Source: Xiphydria camelus (lineage: Eukaryota > Arthropoda > Insecta > Hymenoptera > Xiphydriidae). Taken from it: a DNA stretch of 64,000 nucleotides. The notes under the pieces are model-generated. The model was not told where the DNA came from and did not search any database. It saw only the letters and a list, made by a program, of their open reading frames with translations. This document shows, piece by piece, positions 54,097 through 64,000 of this stretch; positions within the stretch are counted from its first letter, which is position 1; each line of letters begins with the position of its first letter. The stretch covers positions 20,664,912 through 20,728,911 of the forward strand of contig OY783195.1 of NCBI GenBank assembly GCA_963678675.1. The letters run 5' to 3'. The translations under genes were made by a program, and so were the position numbers.

Positions 54097-57000
54097 TAGG
54101 TAGGTAGGTAGGTAGGTAGGTAGGTAGGTAGGTAGGTAGGTAGGTAGGTAGGTAGGTAGGTAGGTAGGTAGGTAGGTAGGTAGGTAGGTAGGTAGGTAGG
54201 TAGGTAGGTAGGTAGGTAGGTAGGTAGGTAGGTAGGTAGGTAGGTAGGTAGGTAGGTAGGTAGGTAGGTAGGTAGGTAGGTAGGTAGGTAGGTAGGTAGG
54301 TAGGTAGGTAGGTAGGTAGGTAGGTAGGTAGGTAGGTAGGTAGGTAGGTAGGTAGGTAGGTAGGTAGGTAGGTAGGTAGGTAGGTAGGTAGGTAGGTAGG
54401 TAGGTAGGTAGGTAGGTAGGTAGGTAGGTAGGTAGGTAGGTAGGTAGGTAGGTAGGTAGGTAGGTAGGTAGGTAGGTAGGTAGGTAGGTAGGTAGGTAGG
54501 TAGGTAGGTAGGTAGGTAGGTAGGTAGGTAGGTAGGTAGGTAGGTAGGTAGGTAGGTAGGTAGGTAGGTAGGTAGGTAGGTAGGTAGGTAGGTAGGTAGG
54601 TAGGTAGGTAGGTAGGTAGGTAGGTAGGTAGGTAGGTAGGTAGGTAGGTAGGTAGGTAGGTAGGTAGGTAGGTAGGTAGGTAGGTAGGTAGGTAGGTAGG
54701 TAGGTAGGTAGGTAGGTAGGTAGGTAGGTAGGTAGGTAGGTAGGTAGGTAGGTAGGTAGGTAGGTAGGTAGGTAGGTAGGTAGGTAGGTAGGTAGGTAGG
54801 TAGGTAGGTAGGTAGGTAGGTAGGTAGGTAGGTAGGTAGGTAGGTAGGTAGGTAGGTAGGTAGGTAGGTAGGTAGGTAGGTAGGTAGGTAGGTAGGTAGG
54901 TAGGTAGGTAGGTAGGTAGGTAGGTAGGTAGGTAGGTAGGTAGGTAGGTAGGTAGGTAGGTAGGTAGGTAGGTAGGTAGGTAGGTAGGTAGGTAGGTAGG
55001 TAGGTAGGTAGGTAGGTAGGTAGGTAGGTAGGTAGGTAGGTAGGTAGGTAGGTAGGTAGGTAGGTAGGTAGGTAGGTAGGTAGGTAGGTAGGTAGGTAGG
55101 TAGGTAGGTAGGTAGGTAGGTAGGTAGGTAGGTAGGTAGGTAGGTAGGTAGGTAGGTAGGTAGGTAGGTAGGTAGGTAGGTAGGTAGGTAGGTAGGTAGG
55201 TAGGTAGGTAGGTAGGTAGGTAGGTAGGTAGGTAGGTAGGTAGGTAGGTAGGTAGGTAGGTAGGTAGGTAGGTAGGTAGGTAGGTAGGTAGGTAGGTAGG
55301 TAGGTAGGTAGGTAGGTAGGTAGGTAGGTAGGTAGGTAGGTAGGTAGGTAGGTAGGTAGGTAGGTAGGTAGGTAGGTAGGTAGGTAGGTAGGTAGGTAGG
55401 TAGGTAGGTAGGTAGGTAGGTAGGTAGGTAGGTAGGTAGGTAGGTAGGTAGGTAGGTAGGTAGGTAGGTAGGTAGGTAGGTAGGTAGGTAGGTAGGTAGG
55501 TAGGTAGGTAGGTAGGTAGGTAGGTAGGTAGGTAGGTAGGTAGGTAGGTAGGTAGGTAGGTAGGTAGGTAGGTAGGTAGGTAGGTAGGTAGGTAGGTAGG
55601 TAGGTAGGTAGGTAGGTAGGTAGGTAGGTAGGTAGGTAGGTAGGTAGGTAGGTAGGTAGGTAGGTAGGTAGGTAGGTAGGTAGGTAGGTAGGTAGGTAGG
55701 TAGGTAGGTAGGTAGGTAGGTAGGTAGGTAGGTAGGTAGGTAGGTAGGTAGGTAGGTAGGTAGGTAGGTAGGTAGGTAGGTAGGTAGGTAGGTAGGTAGG
55801 TAGGTAGGTAGGTAGGTAGGTAGGTAGGTAGGTAGGTAGGTAGGTAGGTAGGTAGGTAGGTAGGTAGGTAGGTAGGTAGGTAGGTAGGTAGGTAGGTAGG
55901 TAGGTAGGTAGGTAGGTAGGTAGGTAGGTAGGTAGGTAGGTAGGTAGGTAGGTAGGTAGGTAGGTAGGTAGGTAGGTAGGTAGGTAGGTAGGTAGGTAGG
56001 TAGGTAGGTAGGTAGGTAGGTAGGTAGGTAGGTAGGTAGGTAGGTAGGTAGGTAGGTAGGTAGGTAGGTAGGTAGGTAGGTAGGTAGGTAGGTAGGTAGG
56101 TAGGTAGGTAGGTAGGTAGGTAGGTAGGTAGGTAGGTAGGTAGGTAGGTAGGTAGGTAGGTAGGTAGGTAGGTAGGTAGGTAGGTAGGTAGGTAGGTAGG
56201 TAGGTAGGTAGGTAGGTAGGTAGGTAGGTAGGTAGGTAGGTAGGTAGGTAGGTAGGTAGGTAGGTAGGTAGGTAGGTAGGTAGGTAGGTAGGTAGGTAGG
56301 TAGGTAGGTAGGTAGGTAGGTAGGTAGGTAGGTAGGTAGGTAGGTAGGTAGGTAGGTAGGTAGGTAGGTAGGTAGGTAGGTAGGTAGGTAGGTAGGTAGG
56401 TAGGTAGGTAGGTAGGTAGGTAGGTAGGTAGGTAGGTAGGTAGGTAGGTAGGTAGGTAGGTAGGTAGGTAGGTAGGTAGGTAGGTAGGTAGGTAGGTAGG
56501 TAGGTAGGTAGGTAGGTAGGTAGGTAGGTAGGTAGGTAGGTAGGTAGGTAGGTAGGTAGGTAGGTAGGTAGGTAGGTAGGTAGGTAGGTAGGTAGGTAGG
56601 TAGGTAGGTAGGTAGGTAGGTAGGTAGGTAGGTAGGTAGGTAGGTAGGTAGGTAGGTAGGTAGGTAGGTAGGTAGGTAGGTAGGTAGGTAGGTAGGTAGG
56701 TAGGTAGGTAGGTAGGTAGGTAGGTAGGTAGGTAGGTAGGTAGGTAGGTAGGTAGGTAGGTAGGTAGGTAGGTAGGTAGGTAGGTAGGTAGGTAGGTAGG
56801 TAGGTAGGTAGGTAGGTAGGTAGGTAGGTAGGTAGGTAGGTAGGTAGGTAGGTAGGTAGGTAGGTAGGTAGGTAGGTAGGTAGGTAGGTAGGTAGGTAGG
56901 TAGGTAGGTAGGTAGGTAGGTAGGTAGGTAGGTAGGTAGGTAGGTAGGTAGGTAGGTAGGTAGGTAGGTAGGTAGGTAGGTAGGTAGGTAGGTAGGTAGG

Positions 57001-60000
57001 TAGGTAGGTAGGTAGGTAGGTAGGTAGGTAGGTAGGTAGGTAGGTAGGTAGGTAGGTAGGTAGGTAGGTAGGTAGGTAGGTAGGTAGGTAGGTAGGTAGG
57101 TAGGTAGGTAGGTAGGTAGGTAGGTAGGTAGGTAGGTAGGTAGGTAGGTAGGTAGGTAGGTAGGTAGGTAGGTAGGTAGGTAGGTAGGTAGGTAGGTAGG
57201 TAGGTAGGTAGGTAGGTAGGTAGGTAGGTAGGTAGGTAGGTAGGTAGGTAGGTAGGTAGGTAGGTAGGTAGGTAGGTAGGTAGGTAGGTAGGTAGGTAGG
57301 TAGGTAGGTAGGTAGGTAGGTAGGTAGGTAGGTAGGTAGGTAGGTAGGTAGGTAGGTAGGTAGGTAGGTAGGTAGGTAGGTAGGTAGGTAGGTAGGTAGG
57401 TAGGTAGGTAGGTAGGTAGGTAGGTAGGTAGGTAGGTAGGTAGGTAGGTAGGTAGGTAGGTAGGTAGGTAGGTAGGTAGGTAGGTAGGTAGGTAGGTAGG
57501 TAGGTAGGTAGGTAGGTAGGTAGGTAGGTAGGTAGGTAGGTAGGTAGGTAGGTAGGTAGGTAGGTAGGTAGGTAGGTAGGTAGGTAGGTAGGTAGGTAGG
57601 TAGGTAGGTAGGTAGGTAGGTAGGTAGGTAGGTAGGTAGGTAGGTAGGTAGGTAGGTAGGTAGGTAGGTAGGTAGGTAGGTAGGTAGGTAGGTAGGTAGG
57701 TAGGTAGGTAGGTAGGTAGGTAGGTAGGTAGGTAGGTAGGTAGGTAGGTAGGTAGGTAGGTAGGTAGGTAGGTAGGTAGGTAGGTAGGTAGGTAGGTAGG
57801 TAGGTAGGTAGGTAGGTAGGTAGGTAGGTAGGTAGGTAGGTAGGTAGGTAGGTAGGTAGGTAGGTAGGTAGGTAGGTAGGTAGGTAGGTAGGTAGGTAGG
57901 TAGGTAGGTAGGTAGGTAGGTAGGTAGGTAGGTAGGTAGGTAGGTAGGTAGGTAGGTAGGTAGGTAGGTAGGTAGGTAGGTAGGTAGGTAGGTAGGTAGG
58001 TAGGTAGGTAGGTAGGTAGGTAGGTAGGTAGGTAGGTAGGTAGGTAGGTAGGTAGGTAGGTAGGTAGGTAGGTAGGTAGGTAGGTAGGTAGGTAGGTAGG
58101 TAGGTAGGTAGGTAGGTAGGTAGGTAGGTAGGTAGGTAGGTAGGTAGGTAGGTAGGTAGGTAGGTAGGTAGGTAGGTAGGTAGGTAGGTAGGTAGGTAGG
58201 TAGGTAGGTAGGTAGGTAGGTAGGTAGGTAGGTAGGTAGGTAGGTAGGTAGGTAGGTAGGTAGGTAGGTAGGTAGGTAGGTAGGTAGGTAGGTAGGTAGG
58301 TAGGTAGGTAGGTAGGTAGGTAGGTAGGTAGGTAGGTAGGTAGGTAGGTAGGTAGGTAGGTAGGTAGGTAGGTAGGTAGGTAGGTAGGTAGGTAGGTAGG
58401 TAGGTAGGTAGGTAGGTAGGTAGGTAGGTAGGTAGGTAGGTAGGTAGGTAGGTAGGTAGGTAGGTAGGTAGGTAGGTAGGTAGGTAGGTAGGTAGGTAGG
58501 TAGGTAGGTAGGTAGGTAGGTAGGTAGGTAGGTAGGTAGGTAGGTAGGTAGGTAGGTAGGTAGGTAGGTAGGTAGGTAGGTAGGTAGGTAGGTAGGTAGG
58601 TAGGTAGGTAGGTAGGTAGGTAGGTAGGTAGGTAGGTAGGTAGGTAGGTAGGTAGGTAGGTAGGTAGGTAGGTAGGTAGGTAGGTAGGTAGGTAGGTAGG
58701 TAGGTAGGTAGGTAGGTAGGTAGGTAGGTAGGTAGGTAGGTAGGTAGGTAGGTAGGTAGGTAGGTAGGTAGGTAGGTAGGTAGGTAGGTAGGTAGGTAGG
58801 TAGGTAGGTAGGTAGGTAGGTAGGTAGGTAGGTAGGTAGGTAGGTAGGTAGGTAGGTAGGTAGGTAGGTAGGTAGGTAGGTAGGTAGGTAGGTAGGTAGG
58901 TAGGTAGGTAGGTAGGTAGGTAGGTAGGTAGGTAGGTAGGTAGGTAGGTAGGTAGGTAGGTAGGTAGGTAGGTAGGTAGGTAGGTAGGTAGGTAGGTAGG
59001 TAGGTAGGTAGGTAGGTAGGTAGGTAGGTAGGTAGGTAGGTAGGTAGGTAGGTAGGTAGGTAGGTAGGTAGGTAGGTAGGTAGGTAGGTAGGTAGGTAGG
59101 TAGGTAGGTAGGTAGGTAGGTAGGTAGGTAGGTAGGTAGGTAGGTAGGTAGGTAGGTAGGTAGGTAGGTAGGTAGGTAGGTAGGTAGGTAGGTAGGTAGG
59201 TAGGTAGGTAGGTAGGTAGGTAGGTAGGTAGGTAGGTAGGTAGGTAGGTAGGTAGGTAGGTAGGTAGGTAGGTAGGTAGGTAGGTAGGTAGGTAGGTAGG
59301 TAGGTAGGTAGGTAGGTAGGTAGGTAGGTAGGTAGGTAGGTAGGTAGGTAGGTAGGTAGGTAGGTAGGTAGGTAGGTAGGTAGGTAGGTAGGTAGGTAGG
59401 TAGGTAGGTAGGTAGGTAGGTAGGTAGGTAGGTAGGTAGGTAGGTAGGTAGGTAGGTAGGTAGGTAGGTAGGTAGGTAGGTAGGTAGGTAGGTAGGTAGG
59501 TAGGTAGGTAGGTAGGTAGGTAGGTAGGTAGGTAGGTAGGTAGGTAGGTAGGTAGGTAGGTAGGTAGGTAGGTAGGTAGGTAGGTAGGTAGGTAGGTAGG
59601 TAGGTAGGTAGGTAGGTAGGTAGGTAGGTAGGTAGGTAGGTAGGTAGGTAGGTAGGTAGGTAGGTAGGTAGGTAGGTAGGTAGGTAGGTAGGTAGGTAGG
59701 TAGGTAGGTAGGTAGGTAGGTAGGTAGGTAGGTAGGTAGGTAGGTAGGTAGGTAGGTAGGTAGGTAGGTAGGTAGGTAGGTAGGTAGGTAGGTAGGTAGG
59801 TAGGTAGGTAGGTAGGTAGGTAGGTAGGTAGGTAGGTAGGTAGGTAGGTAGGTAGGTAGGTAGGTAGGTAGGTAGGTAGGTAGGTAGGTAGGTAGGTAGG
59901 TAGGTAGGTAGGTAGGTAGGTAGGTAGGTAGGTAGGTAGGTAGGTAGGTAGGTAGGTAGGTAGGTAGGTAGGTAGGTAGGTAGGTAGGTAGGTAGGTAGG

Positions 60001-63000
60001 TAGGTAGGTAGGTAGGTAGGTAGGTAGGTAGGTAGGTAGGTAGGTAGGTAGGTAGGTAGGTAGGTAGGTAGGTAGGTAGGTAGGTAGGTAGGTAGGTAGG
60101 TAGGTAGGTAGGTAGGTAGGTAGGTAGGTAGGTAGGTAGGTAGGTAGGTAGGTAGGTAGGTAGGTAGGTAGGTAGGTAGGTAGGTAGGTAGGTAGGTAGG
60201 TAGGTAGGTAGGTAGGTAGGTAGGTAGGTAGGTAGGTAGGTAGGTAGGTAGGTAGGTAGGTAGGTAGGTAGGTAGGTAGGTAGGTAGGTAGGTAGGTAGG
60301 TAGGTAGGTAGGTAGGTAGGTAGGTAGGTAGGTAGGTAGGTAGGTAGGTAGGTAGGTAGGTAGGTAGGTAGGTAGGTAGGTAGGTAGGTAGGTAGGTAGG
60401 TAGGTAGGTAGGTAGGTAGGTAGGTAGGTAGGTAGGTAGGTAGGTAGGTAGGTAGGTAGGTAGGTAGGTAGGTAGGTAGGTAGGTAGGTAGGTAGGTAGG
60501 TAGGTAGGTAGGTAGGTAGGTAGGTAGGTAGGTAGGTAGGTAGGTAGGTAGGTAGGTAGGTAGGTAGGTAGGTAGGTAGGTAGGTAGGTAGGTAGGTAGG
60601 TAGGTAGGTAGGTAGGTAGGTAGGTAGGTAGGTAGGTAGGTAGGTAGGTAGGTAGGTAGGTAGGTAGGTAGGTAGGTAGGTAGGTAGGTAGGTAGGTAGG
60701 TAGGTAGGTAGGTAGGTAGGTAGGTAGGTAGGTAGGTAGGTAGGTAGGTAGGTAGGTAGGTAGGTAGGTAGGTAGGTAGGTAGGTAGGTAGGTAGGTAGG
60801 TAGGTAGGTAGGTAGGTAGGTAGGTAGGTAGGTAGGTAGGTAGGTAGGTAGGTAGGTAGGTAGGTAGGTAGGTAGGTAGGTAGGTAGGTAGGTAGGTAGG
60901 TAGGTAGGTAGGTAGGTAGGTAGGTAGGTAGGTAGGTAGGTAGGTAGGTAGGTAGGTAGGTAGGTAGGTAGGTAGGTAGGTAGGTAGGTAGGTAGGTAGG
61001 TAGGTAGGTAGGTAGGTAGGTAGGTAGGTAGGTAGGTAGGTAGGTAGGTAGGTAGGTAGGTAGGTAGGTAGGTAGGTAGGTAGGTAGGTAGGTAGGTAGG
61101 TAGGTAGGTAGGTAGGTAGGTAGGTAGGTAGGTAGGTAGGTAGGTAGGTAGGTAGGTAGGTAGGTAGGTAGGTAGGTAGGTAGGTAGGTAGGTAGGTAGG
61201 TAGGTAGGTAGGTAGGTAGGTAGGTAGGTAGGTAGGTAGGTAGGTAGGTAGGTAGGTAGGTAGGTAGGTAGGTAGGTAGGTAGGTAGGTAGGTAGGTAGG
61301 TAGGTAGGTAGGTAGGTAGGTAGGTAGGTAGGTAGGTAGGTAGGTAGGTAGGTAGGTAGGTAGGTAGGTAGGTAGGTAGGTAGGTAGGTAGGTAGGTAGG
61401 TAGGTAGGTAGGTAGGTAGGTAGGTAGGTAGGTAGGTAGGTAGGTAGGTAGGTAGGTAGGTAGGTAGGTAGGTAGGTAGGTAGGTAGGTAGGTAGGTAGG
61501 TAGGTAGGTAGGTAGGTAGGTAGGTAGGTAGGTAGGTAGGTAGGTAGGTAGGTAGGTAGGTAGGTAGGTAGGTAGGTAGGTAGGTAGGTAGGTAGGTAGG
61601 TAGGTAGGTAGGTAGGTAGGTAGGTAGGTAGGTAGGTAGGTAGGTAGGTAGGTAGGTAGGTAGGTAGGTAGGTAGGTAGGTAGGTAGGTAGGTAGGTAGG
61701 TAGGTAGGTAGGTAGGTAGGTAGGTAGGTAGGTAGGTAGGTAGGTAGGTAGGTAGGTAGGTAGGTAGGTAGGTAGGTAGGTAGGTAGGTAGGTAGGTAGG
61801 TAGGTAGGTAGGTAGGTAGGTAGGTAGGTAGGTAGGTAGGTAGGTAGGTAGGTAGGTAGGTAGGTAGGTAGGTAGGTAGGTAGGTAGGTAGGTAGGTAGG
61901 TAGGTAGGTAGGTAGGTAGGTAGGTAGGTAGGTAGGTAGGTAGGTAGGTAGGTAGGTAGGTAGGTAGGTAGGTAGGTAGGTAGGTAGGTAGGTAGGTAGG
62001 TAGGTAGGTAGGTAGGTAGGTAGGTAGGTAGGTAGGTAGGTAGGTAGGTAGGTAGGTAGGTAGGTAGGTAGGTAGGTAGGTAGGTAGGTAGGTAGGTAGG
62101 TAGGTAGGTAGGTAGGTAGGTAGGTAGGTAGGTAGGTAGGTAGGTAGGTAGGTAGGTAGGTAGGTAGGTAGGTAGGTAGGTAGGTAGGTAGGTAGGTAGG
62201 TAGGTAGGTAGGTAGGTAGGTAGGTAGGTAGGTAGGTAGGTAGGTAGGTAGGTAGGTAGGTAGGTAGGTAGGTAGGTAGGTAGGTAGGTAGGTAGGTAGG
62301 TAGGTAGGTAGGTAGGTAGGTAGGTAGGTAGGTAGGTAGGTAGGTAGGTAGGTAGGTAGGTAGGTAGGTAGGTAGGTAGGTAGGTAGGTAGGTAGGTAGG
62401 TAGGTAGGTAGGTAGGTAGGTAGGTAGGTAGGTAGGTAGGTAGGTAGGTAGGTAGGTAGGTAGGTAGGTAGGTAGGTAGGTAGGTAGGTAGGTAGGTAGG
62501 TAGGTAGGTAGGTAGGTAGGTAGGTAGGTAGGTAGGTAGGTAGGTAGGTAGGTAGGTAGGTAGGTAGGTAGGTAGGTAGGTAGGTAGGTAGGTAGGTAGG
62601 TAGGTAGGTAGGTAGGTAGGTAGGTAGGTAGGTAGGTAGGTAGGTAGGTAGGTAGGTAGGTAGGTAGGTAGGTAGGTAGGTAGGTAGGTAGGTAGGTAGG
62701 TAGGTAGGTAGGTAGGTAGGTAGGTAGGTAGGTAGGTAGGTAGGTAGGTAGGTAGGTAGGTAGGTAGGTAGGTAGGTAGGTAGGTAGGTAGGTAGGTAGG
62801 TAGGTAGGTAGGTAGGTAGGTAGGTAGGTAGGTAGGTAGGTAGGTAGGTAGGTAGGTAGGTAGGTAGGTAGGTAGGTAGGTAGGTAGGTAGGTAGGTAGG
62901 TAGGTAGGTAGGTAGGTAGGTAGGTAGGTAGGTAGGTAGGTAGGTAGGTAGGTAGGTAGGTAGGTAGGTAGGTAGGTAGGTAGGTAGGTAGGTAGGTAGG

Positions 63001-64000
63001 TAGGTAGGTAGGTAGGTAGGTAGGTAGGTAGGTAGGTAGGTAGGTAGGTAGGTAGGTAGGTAGGTAGGTAGGTAGGTAGGTAGGTAGGTAGGTAGGTAGG
63101 TAGGTAGGTAGGTAGGTAGGTAGGTAGGTAGGTAGGTAGGTAGGTAGGTAGGTAGGTAGGTAGGTAGGTAGGTAGGTAGGTAGGTAGGTAGGTAGGTAGG
63201 TAGGTAGGTAGGTAGGTAGGTAGGTAGGTAGGTAGGTAGGTAGGTAGGTAGGTAGGTAGGTAGGTAGGTAGGTAGGTAGGTAGGTAGGTAGGTAGGTAGG
63301 TAGGTAGGTAGGTAGGTAGGTAGGTAGGTAGGTAGGTAGGTAGGTAGGTAGGTAGGTAGGTAGGTAGGTAGGTAGGTAGGTAGGTAGGTAGGTAGGTAGG
63401 TAGGTAGGTAGGTAGGTAGGTAGGTAGGTAGGTAGGTAGGTAGGTAGGTAGGTAGGTAGGTAGGTAGGTAGGTAGGTAGGTAGGTAGGTAGGTAGGTAGG
63501 TAGGTAGGTAGGTAGGTAGGTAGGTAGGTAGGTAGGTAGGTAGGTAGGTAGGTAGGTAGGTAGGTAGGTAGGTAGGTAGGTAGGTAGGTAGGTAGGTAGG
63601 TAGGTAGGTAGGTAGGTAGGTAGGTAGGTAGGTAGGTAGGTAGGTAGGTAGGTAGGTAGGTAGGTAGGTAGGTAGGTAGGTAGGTAGGTAGGTAGGTAGG
63701 TAGGTAGGTAGGTAGGTAGGTAGGTAGGTAGGTAGGTAGGTAGGTAGGTAGGTAGGTAGGTAGGTAGGTAGGTAGGTAGGTAGGTAGGTAGGTAGGTAGG
63801 TAGGTAGGTAGGTAGGTAGGTAGGTAGGTAGGTAGGTAGGTAGGTAGGTAGGTAGGTAGGTAGGTAGGTAGGTAGGTAGGTAGGTAGGTAGGTAGGTAGG
63901 TAGGTAGGTAGGTAGGTAGGTAGGTAGGTAGGTAGGTAGGTAGGTAGGTAGGTAGGTAGGTAGGTAGGTAGGTAGGTAGGTAGGTAGGTAGGTAGGTAGG
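54097..64000 (+). repeat. (TAGG)n tetranucleotide array, 9,904 bp, open at the window end
   Basis: From 54097 to the last base the sequence is the unit TAGG without any interruption that I can see, 2,476 units in one phase. It starts at the outer end of the right palindrome arm. The unit lacks one T compared with the insect telomere repeat TTAGG. Lack of any variation over nearly 10 kb is unusual for old DNA and fits either recent expansion or an assembly effect. Confidence 0.95.

Larger units (their letters stand above)
52767..54097. repeat. large palindrome: 330-bp arms around a 672-bp spacer
   Basis: 52767-53092 and 53765-54097 are inverted copies with a few differences (for example CGTCACACGAGG against CGTTGCACGAGG). 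Both arms end outward in the TAGG/CCTA tetranucleotide. The spacer holds a Harbinger-like end, a short transposase-like frame, a mariner scrap and a MITE. Confidence 0.9.

Noticed and set aside
54097..64000. Telomere of the chromosome
   Set aside because: The unit is TAGG, not TTAGG, and a (CCTA)n run occurs at the other palindrome arm, so a plain telomere call is not supported.

Overview
This window looks like a transposon graveyard from an arthropod nuclear genome, most likely an insect. The order cannot be fixed from the sequence. I see no intact host gene, tRNA, rRNA or CRISPR array. Support for this reading: eukaryotic splice signals (GTAAGT-type donors after coding exons), AT-rich spacers, and remnants of many eukaryotic cut-and-paste families (mariner DD34D, Tc5/pogo, piggyBac, PIF/Harbinger, P/THAP9-like, CACTA-like, and a DDE_Tnp_4 family with a SWIM finger). 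Almost every coding stretch carries stops, frameshifts or later insertions.

Layout. 0-10 kb: a mariner tail, a 729-bp foldback element, a piggyBac C-terminal fragment, a 906-bp PIF/Harbinger relic with a clean TAA duplication, and a 1.4-kb element whose two inward-facing first exons (a THAP finger and a segment resembling YqaJ/SWIM proteins) survive without the middle. 10.5-15.4 kb: a Tc5-like element with about 860-bp inverted repeats in a CTAAG target, its right arm interrupted by a second element with a transposase-like C-terminus. 15.8-16.3 kb: a 30-bp coding-type minisatellite that flips strand halfway. 17.1-19.8 kb: three nested elements, one a 2.5-kb near-palindrome with a Cys-rich first exon in both arms. 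21-27 kb: mariner and other transposase relics, a foldback with a hammerhead-like core, and an unnamed transposase relic with repeated terminal motifs.

27.3-33.6 kb: one P/THAP9-like gene whose exons can still be traced across four separate insertions, including a DDE_Tnp_4-SWIM relic inside an intron. 33.6-37.3 kb: a 61-bp satellite, a CACTA-like relic and an 80-bp mariner MITE. 37.6-40.2 kb: an intron-bearing DUF4806-type gene relic. 43.1-44.1 kb: a fragment of a widespread unnamed invertebrate protein family with two in-frame stops. 45-54 kb: a third THAP relic, a ~135-bp satellite, a 2.5-kb long-inverted-repeat element and several MITEs. 54.1-64 kb: an apparently perfect (TAGG)n array of 9,904 bp that runs off the window and sits on one arm of a 330-bp palindrome.

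Two themes recur. At least five TTAA-bounded short elements, four of them unrelated in sequence but all with a hairpin, accompany a piggyBac transposase scrap. THAP-finger exons occur three times, in different element contexts. The best candidates for an under-described system are the THAP/YqaJ-type convergent element (7766-9182), the pair of relics that may belong to one unnamed transposon superfamily (13950-15145 and 17163-19718), and the TTAA hairpin elements. All family names come from motif memory; no database was searched.
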